Origin: CAWUJK01 sp964586815
GTDB lineage: Bacteria; Patescibacteriota; Gracilibacteria; BD1-5; UBA6164
DNA length: 16,960 nt
Direction: 5' to 3'
Assembly: GCA_964586815.1 (NCBI GenBank)
Contig: CAZPIB010000017.1
Span: forward strand, 1-16,960
Part shown: positions 1-8,429 of the stretch, piece by piece
How the letters are laid out: each line of letters opens with the position of its first letter
Numbering within the stretch: position 1 is the stretch's first letter
Notes under the pieces: generated by a model
The model's database searches: none
The model's input: only the letters and a program-made list of their open reading frames with translations
What the model was told of the DNA's origin: nothing
Made by a program: the position numbers and the translations under genes

Positions 1-140
1 TGTGAATAGATGATCAAGAACTTTCTTCTTTTGAACCTAGACAAGAACTTAAAATAAAAACAAGAAATACTACTGCTAAAAATTTTTTCATAAAATTAAT
101 ATTTAAAAATAATTTATTATATCTTTTCAAAAGAAAATAA
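1..140 (+). CDS. C-terminal end of an unrecognised protein (5' truncated)
   Basis: The frame starting at base 3 is open from the left edge to a TAA at 138-140, giving about 45 residues that end in a lysine- and phenylalanine-rich tail (LLYLFKRK). The first complete codon is TGA, read here as glycine. The mix of acidic, basic and polar residues (ELSSFEPRQELKIKTR) looks coding rather than random AT-rich sequence. Nothing allows a family assignment. Its last 38 bases overlap the end of the convergent small membrane-protein gene on the other strand, so at least one of the two ends is unusual. Function unknown. Confidence 0.5.
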
Positions 141-438
141 AAATAGAAAATAAAATAAAAATAAGAAGAAGAAGAATTAATATTAATATTGAAAATAAGG
201 TGTTTATTTTATAAAAAAAGTATTTTAAACTAAAAAATATTAAAAGTAAAAATGAAACTAAAAGTAAAAAATATAAATATGGAAAAAACGTAGTAGTTAA
301 ATCAAAAAAATAGTTTGCTCCAGCAAAAAAATAGTTTAAAAAAAATAAAAAATTTACTACTATAAATATAAAAACTGAAGCCTTAAATCTAAAATAATTT
401 AATTTTTTCTTATCTGTAAATACTTTTATAATATTCAT
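103..438 (-). CDS. small hydrophobic membrane protein, function unknown
   Basis: This 111-residue frame starts at an ATG (438) and ends at TAA (103-105). It reads through one TGA (127-129) as glycine, so under the standard code it would stop at residue 103. After a short basic N-terminus (about residues 1-18), the protein is almost entirely Phe, Leu and Ile, with about three likely membrane segments near residues 19-40, 47-72 and 78-104. No catalytic or family motif is visible. It is divergent from gatC, and its ATG lies 12 nt from a TATTAT-like -10 box (451-456), the same spacing as neighbouring genes, which supports a real start. Poly-T-rich DNA can produce hydrophobic frames by chance, so this is a moderate call. 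Confidence 0.5.
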
Positions 439-499
439 ACTTGATTTATAATAATAAAAAAATATATTTATAATATATTATATAATATAATAATAACAA
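439..499. promoter_or_regulatory. divergent promoter region between the small membrane protein and gatC
   Basis: This 61 bp spacer is almost pure A/T. TATAAT boxes lie at 469-474 and 481-486 on the + strand, and the second is 13 nt before the gatC ATG. On the - strand a TATTAT (complement of 451-456) lies 12 nt before the other ATG. TTGATT at 441-446 with TATATT at 463-468 (spacer 16) is a further + strand candidate. There is no purine-rich ribosome binding site before either gene. The leaders would be only about 5-6 nt. Confidence 0.5.
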
Positions 500-787
500 A
501 TGAGATTAACACAAGAACAAATAAAACAAATTTCAAAAAATTTAAGTAAAATCCCTTTTGATAATCCAAAAATAGAAGAAGATTTAAATAATATTTTAAA
601 ATACTTTGATTTACTACAAGAGGTTAATACAGATAATATTATTCCAACTTATTCAGTTATAACTAAAGAACAAAATCTAAGAGAAGATATTTTAGAGGAA
701 AAAATAATATCAAAAAAAGAATTACTAGATTGTTCAAAGCAACAAATAATTGCTGATCAAATTACTATAAATAATATTATGAAATAA
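500..787 (+). CDS. gatC: Asp-tRNA(Asn)/Glu-tRNA(Gln) amidotransferase subunit C
   Basis: This is the small subunit of the GatCAB amidotransferase. GatCAB converts Glu-tRNA(Gln), and often Asp-tRNA(Asn), to the amidated form, and GatC wraps around GatA and stabilises the complex. The 95 residues match the family's usual length. They show its layout: an N-terminal LTQEQI helix, a central helix with ILKYFDLLQEVNTDNI, the following PTYSV strand, and the NLRED segment near residues 69-73. No TGA occurs in this frame, so the same protein results under either code. gatA and gatB are not adjacent, so the complex is encoded at separate sites. The downstream 121 bp contain a weak hairpin (786-805) without a clear T-run. 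Confidence 0.85.
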   Translation: MRLTQEQIKQISKNLSKIPFDNPKIEEDLNNILKYFDLLQEVNTDNIIPTYSVITKEQNLREDILEEKIISKKELLDCSKQQIIADQITINNIMK

Positions 788-833
788 TATTTTTAATAAA
801 ATATTTAAAAATTAAAAAAATAATTTGTAAATA

Positions 834-908
834 CATTTTTTATTAAAAAATTAGCATTTTTTATTAAAAACAATATATTTATTATATTATATAATAAAAT
901 ATTTAAGT
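834..908 (+). promoter_or_regulatory. promoter with tandem 16-bp repeat upstream of the surface-protein gene
   Basis: The 16-mer cattttttattaaaaa occurs twice, at 834-849 and 855-870, with a start-to-start distance of 21 bp, about two helical turns. Each copy is itself close to a palindrome. A TATAAT box at 890-895 lies 13 nt before the ATG at 909. The second repeat reaches the -35 region, where no consensus -35 is seen. Repeats on one face of the helix would suit a regulator-binding site, but the low complexity of the DNA weakens that reading. Confidence 0.4.
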
Positions 909-2387
909 ATGTGTAGTAAAATAAGTATCTTTGGGGTGAAAAAAATATTAAAAAGTCTTTTTTTTCTTTTATTGATTTTTAATTTAAGCTTTACTTTTGC
1001 TGGAACAATTGATCATTTCCAAGTAGAATTTTCAAAAAATACTGCTCAAGTTGGAGAGGCTTTAGATTTAACAATTAAAGCTCTTGATATAAATTGAAAT
1101 ATAGTATTAGATTACACTTGAAATATACTTTGAATATCAAAAACAGATGATCAAGTAGATTTACCTATAGAGCTTGCAAGTGATGATTGATTCAATTTTC
1201 AATTATCTGATCAGTGAGTAAAAAAATTTGAAAATTGAATCAAATTTTCAAGTTATTGAAATCATACATTAAGTATTTTTGATACAAATGACTTTGAGAA
1301 TTTAACATGAGTTTGAGAAATATATATTACAAAAACTGAAACAACTACTAAAGAAGTTAAAATAGAAATTTTAACACCTAATAATTGAACAACAATACCT
1401 AAAAATACAGTTAAATTATCTTGAAAAACAAAAGCAAATCATAGAATTTTAATTGAAATAAATAATAAAGAAAAAGTAACAACTATATCAAATAGTAGCT
1501 GATTTTTCGAAAAAGAAATTGAAAATTTAAAAACTGGAAAAAATACTATAAAAGCTTACATTTTAGATAGTAGTGAAAATATAATTTGAGAATCAAACCA
1601 AGTAACAATAGAGGTAGATAACAATAAACCTCAATTTAAGAAAATTATTCTTTCTCCATTAGATGAAAATTGAAAAGTAGAAGAAGATACAGATATAGAT
1701 ATAAAAGTTTATGCTGCAAAATGATTAAAAACAGCTAAAATACTATTTAATAATTGAATTATATCATTATCTGAAACTGAAGATTGAATTTATACTTCAA
1801 ACTTTAGAGCTCCTAGTGAAGAGTGAGAATTTAGTTTAGATTTAATTCTAGTAAATGAATTAGGTATTACAACCACTAAAAAAGATATAACAAGTATAAA
1901 TGTATTTTTAGTTAAAAAACAATCTGCACCAGAAATAGAAAAAACTAAAGAAACTAAAGAAACTAAAGAAGCTAAAGAAGCTAAAGAAGCTAAAGAAACT
2001 AAAGAAGCTAAAGAAACTAAAGAAGATACAAGCTTAGATATAACATGATTAAAACTTGTTGAATTAAAAAATAAATCAATACTAACTTGGGATAAACTAG
2101 AAAAAGCAGAAAGTTATGATGTATATATAAAAAATAAAAAATGAGGGTTTGATTTTATTAAAAATGTAAAAACTCCTAGGTTTGAAATAGAAATAACTTG
2201 AGATAAAATAAAACATCAATATTTTGCAATAAAAGCTAAGCTTGAATTAGACTCTTGAGAAGTAATAGAATGAAATTTATCAGAAGCTACAAAAATTAAA
2301 ACATGACCAACTGAGATACTTTTACTATTACTTTTATCATTAATTTTATGATTTGGTTTTATACTATTAAAAAGAAAACAATCTTAA
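909..2387 (+). CDS. secreted, membrane-anchored Ig-like/fibronectin-like surface protein
   Basis: The 492 residues are intact only with TGA read as glycine. Order of parts: an N-terminal signal peptide (basic start, hydrophobic core about 13-30, FAG cleavage-like site near 30-32); a beta-rich domain (about 34-145) with VGEALDLTIKALD; an Ig-like domain (about 155-245) with the typical TPNNGTTIPKNTVKLSG and DSSENIIGESN pattern; a second beta domain (about 248-340); nine tandem three-residue repeats of the type TKE/AKE (346-372); a fibronectin-III-like domain (about 380-460) with LTWDKLEKAESYDVY; and one C-terminal membrane helix (about 467-487) followed by KRK. This is the layout of a protein exported and anchored in the membrane, with its domains outside the cell. 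A role in adhesion or host contact is an inference. It has its own promoter and a strong terminator. Confidence 0.8.
1944..2024 (+). repeat. nine tandem 9-bp units encoding (T/A)KE
   Basis: Nine head-to-tail copies of actaaagaa or gctaaagaa encode TKE x3, AKE x3, TKE, AKE, TKE. They form a charged linker between the Ig-like domains and the fibronectin-like domain of the surface protein. The near-perfect DNA identity suggests recent slippage expansion, so copy number may vary between strains. Confidence 0.9.
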
Positions 2388-2402
2388 TATAGTCTAGTTT
2401 TT

Positions 2403-2436
2403 AAAAAGTAGAGTAAATAAAAATACTCTACTTTTT
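2403..2436. terminator. bidirectional terminator between the surface-protein and MFS genes
   Basis: A 13-bp perfect stem (2403-2415 with 2424-2436) has an 8-nt loop. The arms are aaaaagtagagta and its complement, so a T-run follows the stem on either strand. It sits between the convergent ends of the two genes. Confidence 0.85.
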
Positions 2437-2502
2437 TTGATTTTAAATATTGAAACTGCTATATAAGTAGTAAAATATTTTTACTATTATCCTAGTATTT
2501 AA

Positions 2503-3720
2503 TTAAATCTTATTTTTATATAACTTTTTTTTAATAAAAAGAAAAGATACAATAAGTACTAGTAAAAGAAAAACTCATAGTATAAAAAATCATAGCTTGT
2601 AAGAAATTCACATAAAGTATGTAATTCAAAAAGAGGCTAATATTGAAAAAAAGAGACTAATTTGAGATTTTATAGATAAAACGGTAGCTTTGTAATTACT
2701 ATTTTTTGTATAGTTTTTGAAAATAAAATTTTCTACTAAACTCATTCTCCCCCATCAATATCAGATAATAAGAGAAAAAATAAATCATACTAAATAAGGA
2801 TTATCAAAAATAATAATCAAAAATCAAAGTCCTACATTTATAAGTATTTCAAAAATAAGAAACTGTTTCATTTTTAAAAATTTTTCTAAATGATGTATAT
2901 AATGTCATATTATAAACCAAACCACCCTCGATAATCACATAACAAATCATATGAAAATTATAGGATATCATAAATCTTCTAAGTAAGGAACTCTAAATGC
3001 ATTTGATCAAAATCATATTCACATTATTACTCAGAAAAATATAGCAAATGGAAAAAATCATATTTTGTAAGCATCTTTAAATATCTTTATAATAGAGTCT
3101 CTTTTTTCTTTTATTTTATTTTTTCCTTTTTGAGGATTAACTAATAAGCTTGTATTCATAAGTCCTAGTACATCAATAAATAAAGCTATATAAAAAGGAA
3201 TTAAAATATCTATTTTTGTAAAAAATGGTAGTGAAATAATAAAAAATACAGATAAAAGAGATACATTTGCTCTTATTTTTGAAAATATTTTTGTAAATTC
3301 ATTATCTTGTTTTAATTCAACTAAAGTATTATGAAAAAAAGCTGATACAGTTCAAGAACCTAAACTAACAGATAAAGACATAAAAATACTACCAATAGTA
3401 AACATAAAAAAAACATTTCAAATATAACTTCATAATATGAAAAATATAGTTGATAATAGAATAAATATTTTAGATAATACAAGTGTTTTTTTATGTCAAA
3501 ATGTATCAGATAAATATGAACTAGGAATTTCAAATAAAAATCATGCTATAAATCATATTCAAGTAAAAATACCAATCATATTTGCATGAGTATTTGGTAA
3601 ACTCAAAAAATATATACTCAAAAGAGGTATAAAATTTCTTCTCTCTGAAAAGATATGAAAAAATATCTTTAATTTGTTACTTTCTAAATTATTTGAAAAA
3701 TAATTAATTTTACTTAACAT
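2503..3720 (-). CDS. major facilitator superfamily (MFS) transporter
   Basis: This 405-residue integral membrane protein ends in TAA at 2503-2505 and contains many TGA glycine codons. The MFS signature between helices 2 and 3 is clear: FLFEIPSSYLSDTFGHKKTL at about 62-81, matching the G-x-L-a-D-r-x-G-r-k-x-x-l motif A with Asp72, Gly75 and the two lysines 77-78. The length and roughly twelve hydrophobic segments, with a soluble loop near the middle (about 195-215, KGKNKIKEKRD), fit a single-polypeptide MFS carrier. The sequence around motif A resembles drug-efflux-like members, but the substrate cannot be told. The gene has its own -35/-10 pair upstream and ends at the bidirectional terminator, so it is probably monocistronic. 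Confidence 0.85.
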
Positions 3721-3737
3721 AGAATTGTATGGTAAAG

Positions 3738-3766
3738 TGTATAAATAGAATTTTTTGTATATTCAA
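3738..3766 (-). promoter_or_regulatory. promoter of the MFS gene
   Basis: On the - strand, TTGAAT (complement of 3761-3766) is followed after 17 nt by TATACA (complement of 3738-3743), a good sigma-70-type pair. The ATG begins 17 nt after the -10 box, so the leader would be about 10 nt. No Shine-Dalgarno sequence is present. The rest of 3721-3841 is plain AT-rich spacer. Confidence 0.6.
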
Positions 3767-3841
3767 TTAATAATTAATATAAGATTTTTTTTATAATTAC
3801 TATTTTTTTGATTTTAAATATTTTCTAAAAAAGTAAATCTT

Positions 3842-4627
3842 TTATATTCCTCTTAATCACTCCCCTATAAATAATCCTCAGTTTTTCTTTATTATATCTA
3901 GAAAAACTTTATATAAATCTTTGTTTATATTTTTTGATAATTCTTTTAACCTATTAAATGACATTATATATTTATATTTTCATATATTATAAAAAATTTC
4001 TATATTTAAAACTTTTGAATATTTTTTTAAAGTTTTGTTAACTAAGTTTATATCAAATCAATTAATAGTATCTGATATAATAGATGATTCAACTAGAGCT
4101 AGTTCTAATCATGAAATTTTAAACTCTATATTGTCTATTATTTTTTTTATTGTAAACTCACTAAATTTATTATATAAGTTTAGTTTTTTTCAGTTATTTT
4201 TACCAGAAATAGTTTTAAAAATTATTTCATACTCTCAAAATTTTATTTTTTTATTTAAATTTCTATTTATAATAAAAACTTTTTCTAAAACTCAATAATT
4301 CTTATTATGAATCTCAAGAGCTTTTTTCCCTGATATATAATAAGAATTTCAAACATAGTAAGTAATATATCTTTTAAGTAATTTAGTATAATACTTTTCA
4401 ATTAAATCAACTTTATTTAAGTTTTTATCTTCCAAATCAGGAACTATATATACTCCTGCTTTTAAATTTACAATAACTCACTTAGATCTTAACCTATAGA
4501 TTACTTTATCTATTTTATTTTGATATTTAGTATTCTTTTCAGGATCTATAATTTCAAAAATATCATCTTTAAATAAGATTTTTCATCATTTTTTATACAT
4601 TTTATTAACAATTTTGTTAAAATCCAT
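3842..4627 (-). CDS. AbiEi-like winged-helix protein (type IV antitoxin/regulator family)
   Basis: The protein is 261 residues with TGA as glycine and ends in TAA at 3842-3844. The N-terminal 60 residues look like a winged helix ending in IYRLRSKGVIVNLKAGVYIV, the wing typical of AbiEi-type antitoxins and related regulators. Further family-like points are NSYYISGKKALEIHNKNYG (about 94-112), the VFIINRNLNKKIKFGEYEI strand region, and LELALVESSII, which sits where AbiEi proteins carry the 'ERAL' helix. In type IV systems AbiEi represses its operon and counters the nucleotidyltransferase AbiEii. No AbiEii gene is adjacent here: the downstream neighbour is an MFS gene and the upstream one MscS, each with its own signals. 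It may be an orphan regulator. The family match is from remembered patterns, so confidence is moderate. Confidence 0.55.
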
Positions 4628-4655
4628 TATTCTTAAATTACTGATTAAATACATC

Positions 4656-4686
4656 AAAAAACTCTATAAAAATTATAGAGTTTTTA
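4656..4686. terminator. terminator downstream of the MscS gene
   Basis: The stem aaaaactctata (4657-4668) pairs with tatagagttttt (4674-4685) around a 5-nt loop, with A/T tracts on both sides. On the - strand the T-run follows the stem, so it can end the MscS transcript. It lies 28 bp before the AbiEi-like start. Confidence 0.75.
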
Positions 4687-4726
4687 CTATAAAAATCAAA
4701 TCTTTTTTACTATAAAAATTATTTTT

Positions 4727-5638
4727 TTATGCTATTTTAAAATCACTTCTATTACTTATAGTAAGTTGTGGGAATGGAATAATTATTCAAGATTGTTTAA
4801 AAGCTAAATTAATAGTTTCTGTAACATTAGATTTTGTTTCAAAAAACTCTCACTTACTATCTATCCAAAATCTTATCTCTATATTAATAGAGCTATTTTC
4901 AAAATTATTGATAACTACTTCTGGATTCGGTGCTTTTAATATATTTGGAAAATTAGATAAAACTTGCATAATAATTTTTTTTGCTTTAATTATATCTGTT
5001 TCATAATCTACTCATATAAAAATTTCTACTCTTCTTTTTGAGTTAGTATGATAATTTTCTACATTATTTTCTAAAAATTTAACATTTGGTACAAAAAATA
5101 TCACTCAATTAAATTGTTCTACTTTAGTAAAAAGTGAATTTATTTTTCTTATAACTCACATTTGTCACTCTACTTTAATTAAATCTCAATTATGATAAGA
5201 TCATTGAGTAACCATTATGATTCAAGCTATAAAATTTGATAAAAATATTTTCATAGTAAATCAAATACCAAAACCTAAACCTCACATAAATATAGCCATA
5301 TTAACTCATAGTATTCAAAGTACTATTGTAAATCATATAGCTAAAATAGTTATATTTGATGTCCTTGTTAAAACTCAAACTAGCTCTTCTCTATTATTTC
5401 AGTCTCCTGATTTTTCAATATATTTTCTAATTTTTGAATCTACTAACTTAGAAAAAATAATAGTTCATACAATAACAACTATTGCAAAAATAAAATTTAT
5501 AGCATTTTCCACTGAAAAAATTCTTGAAATTAAATTCAAATTTTCTTTAGCTGTATATATTTCTTCTGATCAAGTATTAGCAAAACTTGTATTTATAAAA
5601 AATACATAAAACAATAAAAAATAAAAAAATTTACTCAT
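4727..5638 (-). CDS. mscS: small-conductance mechanosensitive channel, MscS family
   Basis: MscS channels open under membrane tension to release solutes during hypo-osmotic shock. The 303-residue protein is close to the length of E. coli MscS. It starts with a hydrophobic, signal-like segment (1-20), followed by membrane helices near 46-65 and 95-117. The pore-lining helix is at about 119-142 and is rich in Gly and Ala (GGLGFGIGFTMKIFLSNFIA). The beta domain follows with HNGDLIKVEGQMGVIRKIN (149-167) and FVPNVKFLENNVENYH (182-197), then an alpha/beta C-terminal domain. Many of the glycines in the pore helix are TGA codons, so the standard code would destroy the gene. It is flanked by terminators on both sides and is probably monocistronic. 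A second, distant channel-like protein lies at 8430-9173. Confidence 0.9.
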
Positions 5639-5707
5639 ATATAAATATATAAAAAATAATATATTTATATAATACCACAAAATTTTATTTAATGCAAAAT
5701 AGTGTAT

Positions 5708-5740
5708 AAAAAAATCTAGAAAAGATTTTCTAGATTTTTT
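5708..5740. terminator. terminator downstream of the TsoY-like gene
   Basis: Arms aaatctagaaaa and ttttctagattt, extended by A/T tracts (5708-5723 with 5726-5740), form a long perfect inverted repeat. Its right edge touches the stop codon (5740-5742) of the - strand gene. On the - strand the stem runs into a T-run. Confidence 0.8.
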
Positions 5741-6915
5741 TATATCTTAAACTTTTTATTTAATTTTAAAAATACATATATAGTTTTAAATTGAAGATAA
5801 ATTATTAAAAAAAGTAATATAAAATATATAATTCCAAATTGGAGTATTATTCAAGAACTAACTAATCCAAGATGTAAAAAGAAAAATGCAAATACAACTA
5901 AAGCAACTCAAGGACATATTAGTGAATAAGTTCAAGGATTTTTTTCTTTTCAATAAATATAATTTTTGAAATAATTATTTTGTTTCATTATTTTGTAACC
6001 TAAAAAACCAAATACTATTTGTATAGATATAATAATTGTAACAACAATAATCAGACTAGCACTTGTTATTTCTCATCCAAAATTTTCCAATCAATGCATA
6101 TTTCTAATAATAATTATTCAAAGAAGAGTCAAAAAAGGAATTACAATCCAAATACTTGGACTAGTAACTTCATCAAGTCAATACCTTAAAATAGCTATAA
6201 ATCAAATAATTAATTTTAAAATTCATACTAAAGTAGCTATTGTGATAAAAAATATTGATCATATTAAACCTAAAAATGAAGTAATTTCATTTTGACTCAT
6301 AGCAGAACTTGCAGCAAAACCGACTCAGATCATTGCAAAAGCAAAAACAGAAATTAATTGAGCCAAATTATTATTTTTAATAAAACTCCCACCTCATTTT
6401 TGAGTAATGAGTCTAATAGAATATTGTCCAAAAATATTTAAAGCTAAATATCCAATTGCTACAAAAAGAAGTAAAGATATTGGAAATAAGTATTCTACAA
6501 TTGACCATAAATTTGGAATAAATACTGCTCATAAAATAAACATAATATTCACAGACATTGCCAAAGTCAAAGGTAAAGTCATAAGCATAACTTCTCAATT
6601 TCATTTTTTTAACTCTTTATAATCTTTAGTTTTTTTAAATTTAAAATATCTAGTTAAATTCCATATAACTAATTGAATATGTTTAAATGCAAAAAATATT
6701 ATTCAAATAATTGAAAAAATAATTAGTCATTTAAAATAAATACTGGTTTCTAAATTAGAAAAAACAGAAAATAAACTATTAAAGGTAGGAATAGGATTTT
6801 CTTTTATATCTCTAGGAATCATAAACATCAAGTACATAAAAAATGTGATACTTAATCATCATGCTCACAAAGCAGATAAGAACATTAAAGGATTATAATT
6901 TTCTTTTTTAAACAT
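5740..6915 (-). CDS. polytopic membrane protein resembling the TsoY/TDT transporter family
   Basis: This 391-residue protein has about ten hydrophobic segments and is intact only with TGA as glycine. The N-terminus YNPLMFLSALGAGGLSITFF, the following PIPTF (about 41-45), LTLAMSVN, LGAVFIPNLWSIVEYLFP, and the C-terminal SLICPGVALVVFAFFF match what I remember of the TsoY family. That family is described as distantly related to TDT (tellurite-resistance/dicarboxylate, SLAC1-like) transporters, and some of its members are selenoproteins. Here residue 334 in the I-C-P-G motif is Cys (TGT, complement of 5914-5916). No transport substrate can be inferred. The ATG is preceded by a long palindrome rather than a clear promoter, and TATAAT directly abuts the start. 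It is flanked by terminators and probably transcribed alone. Confidence 0.55.
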
Positions 6916-6929
6916 ATTATACTAAAATA

Positions 6930-6965
6930 AAAAAATATTATATTATATATAATATAATATTTTTT
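6930..6965. terminator. A/T-only palindromic terminator downstream of the PiT gene
   Basis: The 36 bases form a perfect inverted repeat centred at 6947/6948, starting with six A and ending with six T. In either direction it gives a hairpin with a T-run. It would end the rplI-ruvX-PiT transcript and lies just before the start of the next - strand gene. It also contains several overlapping TATAAT strings, so a promoter role cannot be excluded. Confidence 0.65.
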
Positions 6966-6991
6966 ATACAAATAGCAAAAATATTTGTATA
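6965..6991. repeat. second inverted repeat after the PiT gene
   Basis: Arms tatacaaata (6965-6974) and tatttgtata (6982-6991) flank a 7-nt loop, 24 bp beyond the PiT stop. It could be the first hairpin of a double terminator or a protein-binding site. Confidence 0.6.
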
Positions 6992-7015
6992 AATTAATAG
7001 TTGTATTTTTATATA

Positions 7016-8419
7016 TTAACTTAAATATATAATTACTAAATAGGTTCATGCAGAAATTAATCATGCAACTGGAAATGTAATTATCCAAGATAATAAAATT
7101 CATTTCATTTTAGAGTATTTAATTACTTTTTTATCTTTATGTTTTCTAATTTTTAGATAATGTCTGAAGATTCATATACCAAAAATTCATCATAGTGCAA
7201 TTTGAGTAGTTGATACAGGTAAACCTAGACTAGAAGCAAGTATTACTGTCATAGCTGCAGCCAAAGCTATTGAATATGCTCTAGTTTGATCTAATTTTGT
7301 AATAGAAGTTCAGACTGTTTTTATAAGTCTTGGTCAAAATACAGCCAGTCAAAATGATAATCATAAAGCTCATAAAATCATTATCCAAAGTGGAACTCAA
7401 ACACTTTGAATATCTAATCAGTGATTAGAAATAGAGTCATAAATTGCAGCAAGTGGTCAAATAGCATTTGCTACATCATTTGATCAATGAGCAAAAGATA
7501 AAAGTGCAACTGCAAATATTAAAGGTAAGTTAAACAATTTATTAACAAATTGTTTACTATCTTCAAAGTATTTTCTCTTTTTATTTTTATAGCTTATAAT
7601 AAGTATTACATAAGTAATTACAGCAAAAGTAATTGAAAGAAAAATTGCAGTAATATAAAAATCAAAATTATAACTTTCTAAAAAATCTTTAACTCCTCAC
7701 AACTTATTTTTAAGTCATTTTAGTATTAAATATAAAGAAAAAACTAAAACCATAAGTGAAAAATAAATTGGAACCCAGTGTTTTGCTGCCTCTCACTTAT
7801 TTTTTTGTTTCAATATAGTTTTCCTAATTGATATATAAATCAGTACAGAAATTATTCATCACATAAAAATAGCAATTATCATAGCTATCATTACTTTTGA
7901 CATAAATGGCCAATTAACTACTCACATTCAAGCTGCAGTTATTCAGGCTCAAATTAATCAACCTAAAACAGAATGAGTTATTGAGACAGGTGACTTAAAA
8001 AAAGTTGCAATATTTACCCAAATTGCTGAACCTAAAAGAGTAGCCAACATTATTGCAACAAATTCTATACTACCCGGTTCAAATTGACTTGGATCAATAA
8101 TTCATCATCTTATAGTATCTATTACGGCTCAACCAGCAATTAAAGCTCAAGCAGATTCAAAAATTACAGCAATTACAATTGCTTGACCAAGAGTAAGAGC
8201 CTTTGCTCAAACAGCTGGTCACATATTATTTGCTACATCATTTGCTCATAGATTAATTGCCATATAAATGGCAAATACTGCAGCTAGAAATAAGTAAATA
8301 TTTGTATTTGCTCATTGAAAAAAGTAAACATACCCTAACATTAGAATAATAAATATTCAAAGAAAAACATATTTTAACTTTGAAATTATTTGATCTGGTA
8401 TATGAAACTCTAACTTCAT
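7016..8419 (-). CDS. pit: inorganic phosphate transporter, PiT family
   Basis: PiT carriers import phosphate, usually as a metal-phosphate complex, with a cation gradient. The 467 residues carry both copies of the family's internal repeat signature: INLGANDVANNMGPAVGAKA (55-73 region, GANDVANN at 58-65) and AHGSNDVANAIGPLA (about 310-324). Each is followed by its partner motif, PVSITHSVLGG (144-154) and LPVSTTQIALGG (400-411). A loop at about 200-215 separates the two halves. The glycines in these signatures are mostly TGA codons. The gene follows the TM-helix protein by 10 nt at the end of an operon with rplI and ruvX, and no separate promoter is evident. The pairing of a phosphate carrier with rplI/ruvX is not a functional set I recognise. 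Confidence 0.93.
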
Positions 8420-8429
8420 TTTTTTAAAA

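Noticed and set aside
1944..2024. CRISPR-like or mobile-element repeat
   Set aside because: The 9-bp units are contiguous, in frame and encode a charged protein linker, with no spacers.
4035..4298. + strand open frame of 87 codons
   Set aside because: It lies wholly antisense within the AbiEi-like gene and arises from that gene's reversed codons.
5217..5609. + strand open frame of 130 codons
   Set aside because: It is antisense to the clearly recognisable MscS gene.
6407..6622. Overlapping short frames on both strands
   Set aside because: Both are shadows inside the TsoY-like membrane protein gene, which is read in another - strand frame.
6885..7103. - strand frame of 72 codons across the PiT/TsoY-like spacer
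   Set aside because: It overlaps the end of PiT and the start of the next gene in a wrong frame, runs through two palindromes, and encodes only low-complexity Ile/Tyr/Asn sequence.
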